From the NCBI GenBank assembly GCA_037013685.1, contig CM072898.1, positions 2,852,001 to 2,916,000 on the forward strand: 64,000 nucleotides of DNA, written 5' to 3'. The notes beneath the pieces are model-generated. The model saw only the letters and a list, made by a program, of their open reading frames with translations, did no database searches and had not been told where the DNA came from. Source of the DNA: Acridotheres tristis. Lineage: Eukaryota; Chordata; Aves; Passeriformes; Sturnidae. Positions 12,201 to 24,298 of this stretch are shown one piece after another (position 1 is the first letter of the stretch; the number at the start of each line of letters is the position of its first letter). Both the position numbers and the translations under genes were made by a program.

Positions 12201-15200
12201 AATACCCAAAACAAGGAGGTTTTGGGTATTGTATTACATACATTAAATGGCAGTGTATGTAATGCTATGGCTTGATGAGAACACACCTGACCATAGATTT
12301 GTGTTAATAAGCATTATTATGATGTTCAAAGGACCTTAACAGCACTGATTTTATGACATAATTAGCTAACATTAGTAAAATTGTTATATGATAATAACAG
12401 TGTGCCACGTAACTATTTCTTTCACAGTGCTAGCTTGCTCTGTTAGGTGAGTAAGCCTACCTGGGAGCAACAATACCATTCTGTACCAGGAAACAACACA
12501 GCTCTGTTAACTCTGGCACAGCAGCACATCCGTTTGTGACCAACTCTGGATCACAGCAGTAACAGCAACTCAACACTTCCTCATACAATACTGAAGTGCC
12601 ACTATTTCTGTAACCATAGTAATATAGTCCTAAAGACTGATATGAAATTAATCCATGATTATGTCACAAATTTATATTCATGAGAATTAAAATACTTGGT
12701 CTTGCTCCAAAGAAAGTACATTTTTTAATATACTCTGCATAACTAGTATCAGCACAACTGAAAGCAGTGTTTGAAGATACACTATATGGAAGAGTCTGTG
12801 TCTGTACTACCATTGTAATCTTTCTTTATGTGTTCCCTACCTGAATAAGCCATTAGAGAAACGAGCTCTGAAGCAGAGGTTCCCTCACATGGCTTATAAG
12901 AGGCCCCTACGTCCTTTAAAGGGAAATAAGTAGGATAAAGACAAGGAGCATAATAGAGTGAAATCAGCCAACTCAGACCTACATTACTGAGGACTGTTTA
13001 ACAGAAAGCCCCAGTTTACTACCACACATGCAAAAAGGCAGCCTTGCACACCACACCTAGCAGATACCTAGGAGAACCCCCCAAAATACTCATTTATCTC
13101 TGCAAAAAACTTTTACTGGCTTCAGTTGCAAGTTCTTTGCTCTCATTTTCAAATATTTTATATCAAGAATTCAGCAAAAATAGTTCTTTAAAATAAAATC
13201 TAAGTCTCACACCAGAAACTTTCCCAAGCAACTGAATAAGTTTACAGTTTCCAGTATCGATTTTGCTCACTCAAGACCATCAAATCAAACCACAAGAGCA
13301 CTGTTAAACCAGCATACATCTCAAAACTGTCAGAGGCCCATAAGAAAGAACAGCGATTCCCTGCTGATTTTCTTGTCTCTTGTCAAAACAAAACCTTGTC
13401 AAAATAAAAACAGGTAAGAGACTAGAGTATTAAAAAGTTTTCTAGATGTCATTTTTTTTAACTGTTGAGCATTTACGGGAAAGCCAGAAAAAGATCCCGG
13501 AAGTGCTTCAGTTGGCTTGAACTCCACGTAAGAAACTTACTGTGCCATTCATTTGGATTGCTAAATAAATCCCAGGATGAGGTTTTCAGTTTGGAAAGCG
13601 GCTGTTTGGATCAAAAGGGAAATTTACATCTTGGCACGTGCAAACCAAATGACAGCTACCAGGCTTTCCCCACAGCCAGAAGGAGAGACATCAGCTTCAC
13701 TGATTCCTTCTTATTTAATAACTTTCTATGTCCTCCAGAATTTCTCAAGAATGAGAAGCAAAATGGCTTCACAAAGGAAGGGCTGAAACAAACCCAATTC
13801 CAGTCTTTGGAGCAGCAGTTTACAGATGAAGTCACACAGCAATGGTCAGTGGCAGTGCATTGATACAGACACCAAACACCCACACACAGGCCATGGGAAA
13901 ACAAGAAAAGAATGGCAGGAAGCAAGAGCCAAAAACAAGGATAAAAGCAAAGGACAGATAAGCAGGAAGTAAAATACAAATATAGTTAAAGTAGCAGCAT
14001 TATATTCTTATTGGTTCACTGAAGCAAAATACCTTACAAGCTTCCCACCTCTCATGTTTCTCAACTTCCACTACTGTCAGTTGTGCAAGGAATAGGAATA
14101 AAACATTCCAGCTGAAAAGAAGAGCCAGACAGTGAAATTCTAGAAGTCATAGAAAGCAGAAATCTACTAAACTTCCAACCTGAAATCACCCACACCTAAA
14201 CACAAGAAGCGTTCTCACTTCAGCTCTGGAGTTTACATAATCTTTTATTATCTCATTAGTCATTTTAACAATAACCACGCTGTTTATGTCAACTAATAAA
14301 AGGTTTAACAAAGGTCTGACTGGGCCACCAAAAAAAAAAAAACAAAACAAAAAACTTAAACAAAGTGAAAAAAAACCCAAAACACCCCCCAAAAACAAAA
14401 AGAAATTCAGAGATACAGGGAAACTACGTATCTTTCTCTAACTTTAAATAGGCACATTATTCTCATGCTGTGCACATCTCTGAAATCCTATTAAGACTCG
14501 GCAAAAAACAAGAGCTGTATGACCTGGATGTTCAAACTGTTTTGTAGTTTAGCTAGCTTTTTATTGTACTTACATTAATTAAAATTAGATTTTAATTTTA
14601 CATTTGAAATAACCACAGCAACCTTAAAAGTTCAACTTCCGACATTTTTCTAGGTAAGCACTGGTGTTAAGAAAGCACTTTCAGAAAAACAGAACAAGCA
14701 GTCTGGCCACAGATAACCCTTTGTGATCGTTTACATAACGAATAGTAACTGTCACTTGGGATTATTAAAAATTAACTCTAATCCACTTCATTAGCAAAGA
14801 GAGATGGGTTAAAACACTCTGGATCAAAGAGCTGTGACAGTTTACCAAGTGTCAGGAGGGCCGAGTGCAGCCCCAGCACTGCTCAGCTGCCCCACCAGAA
14901 TCCTCTGGCAGGGCGCAGGAACGGAGCACTCATCTCTGCTAACTCCTAACTTCAGTGCCCCTGTTAAATGTTAAAATTACTCAATGTGCCTCGTTAAACA
15001 ATAGCGAGGCCTATCGTTCGCTCGTTCTAGTCACAGCTAGGCTCCAATGCCTCTGCCTAACAAAAAGCATCTCTCCTGGCTGCACGGGCTGACAGACTGG
15101 AAACCAGTAACACGCTTCATCACGCTGCCATAACTTAACACCTGCTGAGAAGCAGAGCGGAGAGCAACGGCTTCGAGCAGAAGGGAGGGATGAGAGCAGA

Positions 15201-15762
15201 ATGTGGCAGAGACACGGAGGGAGAGAAAATGTTTCTTTCCGCTGCACTCAAGGGCCGGGCGGGCGCGCAGCGGGGCCAAGTACCGGGCAGTCCCTAAGCG
15301 AGCCCCGGCGCCGCTGCTCGCATAGCCCAGGAAGAACCGGTGATGCCTCCTGAACTTTTTTTTTTTAGAGCTATGGCAGCGCTCCCAGAGCCAAGGGCAA
15401 GGCGATGGGCTCCGCTGGACCTGGCAGCGCTCTGCACGGCCCCACACCGCCGGGCATGGCAGCCCGAGCGGGTGCCGGAGCGACCCGCGGCCGCGCCGCC
15501 CCTCGCCCCGTTCGGAAGCGGGGGTGACGGGAGGGGGTTCCGCCGCCACCATTCCGTGTGTGGCAGCCTCGTCCCGTCCCGGTCACTTTCCGCAGGAGAG
15601 GAGGGGGCCCGGCTGTCCCCACAGCAGTCACCACAGCCGATGCCCGCCGTGTCCGGACATGCCCCGCCGCCAGGGAGCGGCCGGGCCGCACTCACCCAGG
15701 CAGATGGCAGTGAGCGGCGCCAGCGCGCCCTGACGGAGCTCCGCGGCCGCTGATTTCTCCAT
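3116..15762 (-). CDS. LRP3: LRP3, LDL-receptor-related protein 3 (5' part: coding exons 1-3)
   Basis: LRP3 is a type I membrane protein of the LDL-receptor family with CUB and LDL-receptor class A domains; its ligand is poorly known. Three exons join in phase on the minus strand: MEKSAAAELRQ plus a hydrophobic signal segment, a 48-nt exon that finishes the signal region, and the start of the first CUB domain. CUB marks are Cys41, the GVIYSPSWPSNYPP motif, Cys70 within an N-glycosylation site (NCS) and the DMITI strand. This matches mammalian LRP3 better than its paralogue LRP12, above all in the GELEQHTERRGVIYSP block. It covers 84 complete codons; the rest of the gene lies left of the window. 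The promoter is the 15.2-16.6 kb CpG island. Confidence 0.93.
5786..6029. mobile_element. LTR-like fragment
   Basis: Begins TGTTTTGGTTTAAGAC, close to the start of the fragment at 9585 (TGTTGTGGTTTAAGAC). It resembles the edges of the LTR-like units at 26.7 and 27.3 kb. Family and orientation are uncertain. Confidence 0.35.
6030..6433 (+). mobile_element. Endogenous retrovirus LTR
   Basis: Starts TGTGATGG and ends TTTCTCACA (5-bp inverted ends TGTGA/TCACA). It contains a TATA box TATAAAA at 6295-6301 and AATAAA at 6392-6397, spaced as in the U3-R layout of an LTR. No matching target-site duplication was found, so it may be joined to internal or other repeat sequence on one side. Confidence 0.65.
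6434..6900. other. GC-rich stretch after the LTR
   Basis: Unusually GC-rich for this intron and directly adjoining the LTR. It may be internal retroviral sequence or part of an older repeat. No coding similarity was recognised in its short open frames. Confidence 0.35.
9585..9840. mobile_element. LTR-like fragment beside the minisatellite
   Basis: Starts TGTTGTGGTTTAAGACCAAC and contains GGGTTGAGATAACAATTTACT, which recurs in related form in the two LTR-like units at 26.7-27.7 kb. The minisatellite may have grown inside this element. Confidence 0.4.
9841..10357. repeat. 20-bp GC-rich minisatellite, 26 units
   Basis: Twenty-six head-to-tail units of the form GCCCGACACCGCGGGCCTGA, with variants GCCCGGCACC, GCCCAATGCCT and a 19-bp CGGCGCCGGGG form. 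The same mixed pattern of variants recurs along the array, showing block duplication. Lies in LRP3 intron 2, about 300 bp from exon 2. Confidence 0.95.
10385..10477. repeat. 30-bp tandem repeat, 3 units
   Basis: Three units of GGGGACAGTGGGACGGCGAT followed by CCGTGGCCTT; the first unit is 33 bp and diverged. It adjoins the 20-bp minisatellite but has a different unit. Confidence 0.85.
10660..10707 (-). CDS. LRP3: LRP3 coding exon 2 (48 nt)
   Basis: Completes Val23 and encodes NLFLTGKIESAVTSL, the counterpart of the NIFLTGRL...AV segment of mammalian LRP3. The acceptor is TTTACACAG|TGAA and the donor ATTAG|GTAAGA. It starts and ends in the same phase, so skipping would keep the frame. Confidence 0.9.
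10708..15695 (-). other. LRP3 intron 1
   Basis: About 5 kb. AT-rich up to about 15240, then CpG-rich towards exon 1. Contains an A-rich tract near 14330-14400. No exon, RNA gene or clear mobile element was recognised. Confidence 0.6.
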
Positions 15763-16560
15763 GGCGGGCCGCTGTCGCCTGCCCTTCAGCGCGGGGAGAA
15801 CCGCGATGGCTCCGCATCCGCCGAGCCGCTACGCCGAGCCGCAGGAGCCGGCGGCGCCGCCGGCCCGCGGTGCCCCCGCCCGCCGGGGAGCCGGGAGTGG
15901 CGCAGGCGCCCGCCGCGGCGGCGGCCCCATGGCCGGCCCGCGCTGCCGCTCCGGGGCAGGTGGCACGGCACCGACCGCAGCGCCGCCGCCGCTGCCCCAC
16001 GTGACAGGCCCGCCGAGCAGCTGCGGCGGCCGGGCCAGACAGCGAGCGCAGCGCCGCCCCGCTCCGCTCCGCTCCGCGCACACCTGAGGGGCCGCCGGCA
16101 GCGGGCGGGCGGAGCGCGGCCGGGGGCGGAAGGGAAGGCGAGGGCCGAGCCCGCCCGCGCAGCGCCGGCCGCCGGGCTTCCTGTCAGGCACGGCTCTCCC
16201 CGCTGCCGCCGCGCCCCTGCGCCCGAGGCCATGGCGCAGGCGGCTCTCCCGCCCGCCGGGCCGGGCCGGGCCCAGCGCCGCGCCCCGCGGGGCCGCCCCT
16301 GTGCCGAGAGCCGCGCCCAGAGCCGCTCCGGCCCCCCAGGCGCGGCCCAGCGGGTCACTCACCCGGATGCCTTTTCCCGGCTGAGTTTCCTCCGGAGCTG
16401 CGCTGAGTCTGCTTCGCTGCAGCTGCCGAGAGTGAACGCTGCGATCGGTGATGGGCGCAGGGGGAAAAGCCTCCCCTGGAACCCGGCTGTCCTTAGAGCT
16501 CTCGCAGTCCTTTCACCCGTACCTGTGTTGGGACCCAGGCCCCGGACCCTTGCAGGCCCT
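15240..16560. promoter_or_regulatory. LRP3 CpG-island promoter
   Basis: Dense CpG sequence covering LRP3 exon 1 and about 800 bp upstream, flanked on both sides by AT-rich DNA. No TATA box near the start was noted. The island extends well to the plus-strand side, which would suit divergent transcription. Confidence 0.8.
15696..15762 (-). CDS. LRP3: LRP3 coding exon 1
   Basis: ATG in the context CGCCATGG, reading MEKSAAAELRQGALAP then LTAICL, the first part of a signal peptide. The donor is CCTGG|GTGAGT. The start agrees with the MEK...AAA beginning of mammalian LRP3. Confidence 0.92.
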
Positions 16561-17088
16561 GCCGACCGTGAAACAAGTCTGGTCATCAAACAGGTAACAT
16601 CCACAGCAAGGCAGCCAGACTGGATTTGTATAAACGACGGAAACCCGTCCTGTCCCGCTGAAAATGGACAAAGCTTAATGTGTTTACAAGCAGCAAAACG
16701 ACAGAAGTTAACTGAGAACTTAATGAAGAAAATTGCAGAACAGTGCAAGGTGACAGGTACCCCTGCTCGGGTTGCCCTGAACAGCTACAGTGAACCAGCT
16801 CTGCCTCACATGTTTGCTGAACTTCTTGTTTTCCCATTACTAGATGCTCATACTGCCCCTGAGAACCAGTACCAGTGCTTTAGGCCTTTATATTTCAACA
16901 ATATAAAACGTGGCTGTAGTAGCACATCAGGGGTTGAGGAGATCCTTACCCTCACTGAGCTACAGACCTGGGCCTTATCTTTTCCTTATCAATTCCTTTG
17001 TTGGAATTATTATAATTGTAATTCGCATTTGCCTGTCACTCTGGCTCTTATTGAATGCCTGATGGGTGATTGGCCTGAGGATCAATAG
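16231..17088 (+). CDS. Unrecognised 285-codon open frame, divergent from LRP3
   Basis: Starts at an ATG in a strong context (GAGGCCATGG) about 470 bp from the LRP3 ATG and runs 858 nt to TAG. The first 110 codons are Arg/Ala/Pro-rich and follow from CpG-island composition. The last 165 codons lie in ordinary-composition DNA yet stay open, including KRQKLTENLMKKIAEQCKV and a Tyr/Phe/Cys-rich end. I recognise no domain, signal peptide or family. It could be a divergent lncRNA with a chance frame, a lineage-specific gene, or nothing. A minus-strand donor-like GTGAGT at about 16358-16363 also leaves room for an upstream LRP3 5' UTR exon. Confidence 0.2.
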   Translation: MAQAALPPAGPGRAQRRAPRGRPCAESRAQSRSGPPGAAQRVTHPDAFSRLSFLRSCAESASLQLPRVNAAIGDGRRGKSLPWNPAVLRALAVLSPVPVLGPRPRTLAGPADRETSLVIKQVTSTARQPDWICINDGNPSCPAENGQSLMCLQAAKRQKLTENLMKKIAEQCKVTGTPARVALNSYSEPALPHMFAELLVFPLLDAHTAPENQYQCFRPLYFNNIKRGCSSTSGVEEILTLTELQTWALSFPYQFLCWNYYNCNSHLPVTLALIECLMGDWPEDQ

Positions 17089-20000
17089 TATCATCTCGTG
17101 TGTACCTGGAATGAGAGAAATGGATGTCATAATAACAGGGATGTCACACTTCTGCTGGACTAAAGATGCAGAAATAATAAGTGGGTCAGTGCAAGCAAAG
17201 TTGACCTGTAGGTGAGAAGGCCCCATATTCAGCACTGCTCTGCAGATACAGCCTATTTCACCTGTGTCTGTGCAATTTTAAATAGCATAGTAAATCACAC
17301 ATTTTTTCACAACTAAATTCTTCCTAATCTAACCAGACAATCTTTAAACCTTTAATGGACCCATGATTGTAAAATCGGTTCATCTGGGTTTTTGAGCAGT
17401 AATCCTCACATTATGGGTCTGTAAAAGCAATAATGGAATGTTTCATAAAATAATTTTTCCTCAGTCTATTATTGTAATTAAAAAAAAAAATCTAGTCACC
17501 TCTACATTCTGCATTAACCCTTTTTATGATAATTATGAGTAAATTGCATCTCTCATTTCCATTAAATAACACCCTTGCATCTCACCAAAACAGTAGACTG
17601 CATAGGATTGAAGGCAAAATCATGGATGCACACTCTTTTTATAACAGTTTGTGTCCATGAACTAACTTAAGAGAAAATCCACTCAGTTTACAGTCCTACT
17701 TTGATGTTCATATAGGACTAATTTAAAATTTTGAGACCTAATTTTCAGTCACACACTTTTGTGTTCACATAAATATATATATATTAGAAAACTCTATATG
17801 AAGGTACATACGTGTGTGCTCCAGCACCTACTGGCCTAGGGGAATTAATTATCACAACATCCACCTTGAAAACATAACCAGCAGAACCCATCCTAAGTGC
17901 TCTGCTTCTGGGCAGCTTGCAGATTGTTTTAAAATCACTTGATAAGAATTGCACCAAACTAAACCATCACTCAAACCAAGTGTCAAGCCTTCATGTCAAA
18001 ACGTCTGATACAGAGATGGCTCCAGGAGTAGACATTATACATTATATATGTTCATTCATTTTAATGCTTTTTGACAAAACTGGATCACAAAAAAGTCATG
18101 TAACACCACCAAAATAAAGTTTTGTAAAGTTTTACTGAGTGTAATCAAGAGATACTACGATTTTTAAAAATATGCAGTTGAGAAATGAATACAACAATGT
18201 TGACAAAGATTATGGATTCTGTCAATATTAATACTAAAAACATTAAAATAACTTGGAACCTTAGCCTGTCCATGTGTGTAATATCTGTCTTATTCTGATT
18301 ACATGTCATTTTATTACTGTATTCACATCAGTTCCCCCTGTATCTAGTTTTTGTAACTAGTTAAAGCTTACGCTTCTTTTATAAGCATCTCTATCTATGG
18401 ATTAATTTGGTTGAGATTTCTTTAAACTAAGACAATAATTTTACCAGTTCCACAAGTAATTTAGATGCATTTATCTCTTTATCAGCACATATCAGCTTCA
18501 ATGCATGTACAGATTTGTGCAGATCAGCAAGACTGCAATCCTATATAATCACCACTGTTCTCTTTTGACAGCCAGCATTAAAGAAAAGTTGGGTAGAAAA
18601 CCGTAGATGTGGTAACACATTATTTGTCTCAGCTTCACACTGTTCATCTCTAGTTTTATTGCATCACTGCACAGCACTATGAAGCTGCATTTAATAAGGT
18701 TTACATTTAGTGACAACTACACTCTCCCTGAAAGAGAAGAAAATTCTCAAGGGTACTTTGCTGCACCAACTTTAACACTATTTCTGCCTTGATCCATTAT
18801 AGATCATTACTAAACTTCACAGTCATCTATTTTCCTTCCTCTTCTTTAGGAATTTGTTATTCATGAATTCTGTGTAGAGCTGAAAAAACCCTGTTGTAAT
18901 TCACATTCATTTTATGAAATGTGATGGGAATAAATATGGGCAATTTGGTATCACAGGAAGTCAAATCCAAATCATTTGATGGAGAAATACTTCAAGAACA
19001 TCACCAATGAACAGGCATTTTTCCAAAGAGAGTGCAAAGCTGTGATATTCCTTTGACACTCTGAACATTCTATGAAATCCCGAGTTTGTATCAACAGACC
19101 AGATTATAAGCAGCAATCACATTAGGCTAATTACTTGAAAAACAAAATAAAATTACTCTCTCTTGCAAGGGTTCAGTTATCTTTGTAACTACTATCAAGG
19201 TAGCATTAATTGCATATTGGGTTTTTTTTACACTTGTAACTTAGCTCTCTTAACAAAACTGAAAGTCCACACAACCTGCTCCATTTAGTAAATTATGTCT
19301 CATTTTTGTTTGTGTTATTGAGATCAGGTTTTTGAAACATGCAGCATAATTACAGAAGAGGATTAGAATTGTCTGCATGTCAAATACTTACAGAAATAAT
19401 CAGAGGAATTTTATCAGGGTTCCTTAACAAATTTTTAAAGCTGTATTTTATCAATGAGCTCCACTGGACAACAAGTCATTCCAGACACCTGAAAGAAAAA
19501 GCCAGGCCACAGCCAGCACTGTTTTATTTCTCTCTTCTTTTGGCTTTAAATATTTTCAGTGTGATTCCATTTTTAAAGCATAATATGAAGTTGCTGCTTT
19601 ATGTCAGCAGTTCTGTCAGCTGTTTGAGGAGGCTGCCATCCATGCCAGGCCAGCACACACACTCATTCCCTGCAGCACCCTCCTCAGCTCTGTGCCCTGG
19701 CATCTCCTGAGCACCTTCCCAGTCCCCTGCCAGCACAGGGATTCTGCACTTTACACCAGGACACAGCTCCTACACATTTATTTCACTCGTGACACCACAG
19801 TGAAAGTCTGTTTCGACATCTCACCACATCTCCTGCCTCCCTGGTGGCTTTAATCTTTTAATAACTGTATCTGGATTGATTTAAACTGTGCTGATGCTGG
19901 GTTTTATTATCTACACAGTAGAAAAGCACTGCAAGACAATAGTGAGACCCCATATCTACTAAGATGCTAAACTGATTTCTCTCTTCTGGCTGTTCCTTCA

Positions 20001-23000
20001 TATCTATTGATGAGATGAGTTGGGATGATTTAATTTTGTTTATGACAAAATCCTTTTGTGCTTTGGTTATATGAGGGACTTACTGTCTCTGGTAGCTGGA
20101 GTCTTAAAGGATTTACTATTCTCCTTGACATACAAAATGTTTGGTAAATGAAGGCTAAAGTAACTCGAGAAGTAAATTTTCTGCTTGTAAATGATAGAAG
20201 AGCAGTACCAAAATAAGGCTGAATCGCATTTTAGGTGAATTAATGTGTTTTCAGATTCCCCTTCACCTACAAAAATTCAGAGAAATAACAGGCTCAGCAG
20301 GGCCTGAGGTTGTCTTTATTGTATTACTTCTTTTCTACAGAAGGAAATGGAACAAACTATCAATACATTCTTAGTCAACATACACTAGCTGCAAGAGTTG
20401 CTAGACTTATTTTAGAATTTAAGTAGGAGATCAAACAGATTGGAATTAGAAGTATGAAAACTCCTTCAACTCACAAAATGAACACAGTGAATGTGCATTA
20501 AAGCTATGTCCTAGGGAGAGAACAAATACCTTTGCTCAGAATGCATATTGTTATCAGAGCAGATGAAAATAGCCACCTGAGGTTGGTCAGCAATGTGCTC
20601 CCAACCTCCAATTCTGTTAAAAAGAAAGAAAAAAACCCAGAAATTAATTAAAGTGTTACATACAATCAGGCTTATCTAAAATGGAGCATGCACAGAAAAG
20701 CAAAACTTATAATTAGGACTGATAGACACCTTCCAATTAGTTCAGTGGCTGGTTTTTGTACTGTGGAGAAGGGTTGTAAACGACTGCAGTGCAGATGCAG
20801 AGGCTGCAGAGCAGCTCCCCTGGCACACCACCCTGTAGTGTTCCCCCTACCAGCCCAGAAAATGCTCTTTGGTGTAATGTTAGTGAGGAACACTAATAAT
20901 TTTTAGAGCTGTCTTCCATCCATTCTTACAACTTGTGCAAAGACAAGTTATTCAGAGCTGTTCAGCAGCTGCTGTCTGAGGAATGGTGCAGCAAGAAACT
21001 CAGAGCTGGTGCTCTGCTCTTTCACCAAGGAGCACTGGGTTAAAAAATCACAGCAATACTGACAGTACAGCTCTGAACCAGACTGCATGCACTGCAGCAA
21101 TTCCATTGTAACCTGAATAATAGTTACAGTCTACACAGTATACTTATTATACACTGCCATTTTACTTGTACCCAATTATCAGTTCAGCAGGAAAAGCACA
21201 ATAGAAGGTATGGATAACCAGGCTTCTTCTGTTTCATCAACAAATACTTTTTCTTTTTAAATTTTTTTCTATTTGTGTTACCAATAACTAAAATTTAGCA
21301 TCTCTAGCTAGTCTTCATTAAAATTTGGCCCAGATACATACTCTTAGATCTTAGATTTTATTTGGTGCTAGAAAATGCAATTTGTGTTTCACCTGTCTCA
21401 GGGGTTGTCATTAAGACTGATATATGGCTTGCTTTCTCTTGTCCACTATAGTTATAAAGTTCCATTGGTATGTTTTAGAGTATAAATTTCTATTACAGTA
21501 TTCTACATGAAGTGTTGCACTTCTTACTCACTGCAATGCCCCACGTAGTTTTAGATGTCCTAATGATTTTACAGTATCAACTAGAATAATTATTACTGAA
21601 ATTATAACTGCCCTGAAGGTGTCATGTTTTCTTCTCTGTTCCATGCTACTTAGGCTGTTTTTATCATGGCACATTGTACAAAATTTCTGAAAAGCAATAT
21701 CTGTCTGAAGCATACAAGTGAAATCTGATTATAAATATAAATTATCTGATTATAAATCTGAATATAAAACCCATTAATAGTTTCACAAATCAGCATGCTA
21801 ATTCAGACCACATTATAGACAGGATAAAAAAAGGGATAAGCATAAATCATGGAACAAAACTACTGTCAGAGATTTGTAGAATAATCGGAGCTGCTTCAAC
21901 ATTCAATGGAGTTTAAAACCATGAAAAGTCAGATTTTCTTGTGCATAAAGAAAACCCTGTAATCCAATATTCCCTTTAACTATAACATAGTCTGTGCAGC
22001 AGAGCTGTGGATCCTAGTTGTATGTTCCAACCAAAGCATGAAAATAAAAAGGAGAGCCTGTGATAAATGGGTTGAAGAACGAGAAGGGAAAATAATTTCA
22101 ACAATTGAACAATGAGTGAACAAGACTGGCAGCCCTGTGGATTCATATACACATTGGCTGTAAGTGTGCCTAGAGAGAAAAAAAACCACAGTGAGTATGA
22201 GGATAATGAGTGATTTAGATGATCAAAACTTTTAAGAGAGCAAGCTTTAACCACACATATTGTTAGGATACAACAGCATCTGTAAACCCAATGCCTGAGG
22301 CACTGAGATATTGTCAAAAACTGAAAGACAAAATCGAGAACATTTCTGCCCTTGCACTTCCATGTTTTTGAAGGTTGAGTCATCTGAGATCCTCTTTCAT
22401 ATGCATCAACCTCCCAGAGGGATCAGTGGTGCTCCCCTGAGCTGACACTCATTCATTTCTCCTTGAGGGCTGCATGCAGAGGATCCCCTCCCAGAATATC
22501 CATGTGGTCTCAATACATTCCAGCTATTTCCTCTGTTGAAGATAAAGGTGCCAGATAGGGAAGTCAACTAAATTAATGAAAAATACTATTTTAATAAAAA
22601 ATTGGAAATAAAATCGAAGAAAACTGCAGTGAAACCACTTAGGAATATCCACCAGTGCCTGCAGTGGCAAATGAACAGGAATGTTGCAAAAGGATACCTA
22701 CTTAAAATCAGAATTACATGAAGGAAATTACAACTTGTCTAAATAAATAATTTCTGTACAGAGTTTTCATTCTGGGAAACCTCAGAGCCAATCACATTTC
22801 AGAGAGCATAGGGAAAAATCCTACAACAGGCAACAATAATAAAATCAATTTATACATATGTTGCTCTATATTTATATATTACACATTTATAAATTCTTTT
22901 AAACAGAAAGCAGTCAAGCTGATAGAACCACTGGGGTCACAAATTCTAAATTAAAAGCAGCTAACAGAAAAGCTCTTTGATCTTGTACAGATTTGAGAGG

Positions 23001-24275
23001 TACACATAGCACAGAAAATCCCATGATCCCCAGATCGGTGTATACATCTCCAGTGATCAGTGTTCAAATTAGTGCTTCATTAGAGCACTTCTTCCCATGG
23101 CATTCTAGTGTTTGTTTTGTCCATGTCAGGGGAGGTGCTGTAAAGATTAAACCAGTTGTAAAACCTGTTTGAATAAAATACCCAAGTATTCATTTCCACT
23201 TAAATTTGTATCCACATTGTCAGACTCACTTACAGACTTTTGAGATGGTTATAGATTTTTCAGTTACTATCCCACATAACCAGTTGTTTTGGGAGTTAAC
23301 TGTAATTAGTTTTTATGAATCTTTCATTATTCACAGACCCCCTTGGAACAAATGAACCAAAATTTGTGTATGCATTTGTGTTGCTGACTACCAAAAATAT
23401 GGCAGCTCATATATAGTTGTCATGTAACTTAGGAGAAACTACACCTTTTAAAATATTCCTTTACTATAGTAGTTTGCCAGCTTTCATAAATGACAGTAAT
23501 TACAACAATTGTTATTTTTTTAATCGTACTAAAATTGTATTTTAATTGTTCTTTTTAATCGTTCCTTGCTCTTCTGCTCTAACTATCTATACTATCTAAC
23601 TATGTCTATAAAAATGGCATTGTACTAGTTTGAACAAAGGTAGTGATTCAAAGAGATAATATTTAATACCATTATTTAATTAGCCAACATGGCATTGATC
23701 CTTTTCCACGGCCGCAGGTGCAGCAATCACAAATTCGACTCTTCTTGCCTCCCCTATTGTAAAGAACTGGTGTATAGTGATGAGTTAATTTGCCTTCAAT
23801 CCTATATTTGCTGAACTTAATGGCAAAGCAGTGTCCATTTATTAGTGATACAGAAGGAAAAACCACAAAGGCTTCCTACTTCTCAAAAGCAAGCCACACT
23901 AGCAAATATTTAACTGTCAAGCAATTCTAAATATTTCATCCTGTGTCTATACATCTACTGTAAGTGTATTAATCCCAGCTGGAAACAATGACAAATATTC
24001 ATTGCAGTGCCCACATTTAGCTTGGCATCAGTCTCACTGGTTTTGCTGGTAATTTACGTGAGGTATCCTAGCACAGAAGGGCTCAGCTTTCTGCAAAGCT
24101 CTATCCATAGTCAAGGGCACAAAACGTTAACACAAAACCCACCAGTGATATGTAAATCTTGATATGCAAGCCTTGCCATCTTAATATTCCCACAATGTAA
24201 CTTTGTTTGAGAAATATTTGTATTTACTGCATAACATATGCTCTTCTTCCATATGGGCAGGTTTCACTCCCTTGG

Positions 24276-24298
24276 TTATTATTATTATTATTATTATT
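24276..24298. repeat. (TTA)n microsatellite
   Basis: An uninterrupted TTA repeat of about eight units. Confidence 0.9.

Noticed and set aside
13465..13863. A 132-codon plus-strand frame in LRP3 intron 1.
   Set aside because: No recognisable domain and no splice or promoter support; overlapping frames on both strands are of similar length.
15786..16362. Long Ala/Arg/Gly-rich minus-strand frames in the LRP3 island.
   Set aside because: CpG-island composition leaves all frames open, and they sit upstream of the supported LRP3 start.
23672..23866. A Cys-rich minus-strand frame (CDCCTCGRGKGSMPC), briefly considered as a CART-like or small secreted peptide exon.
   Set aside because: Cysteine spacing does not fit CART, there is no signal peptide and no good splice acceptor before it.
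23941..24000. A minus-strand SSWD stretch considered as a WDR88 WD40 remnant.
   Set aside because: Only four residues match, a stop follows at once, and no neighbouring WD40 sequence is in frame.
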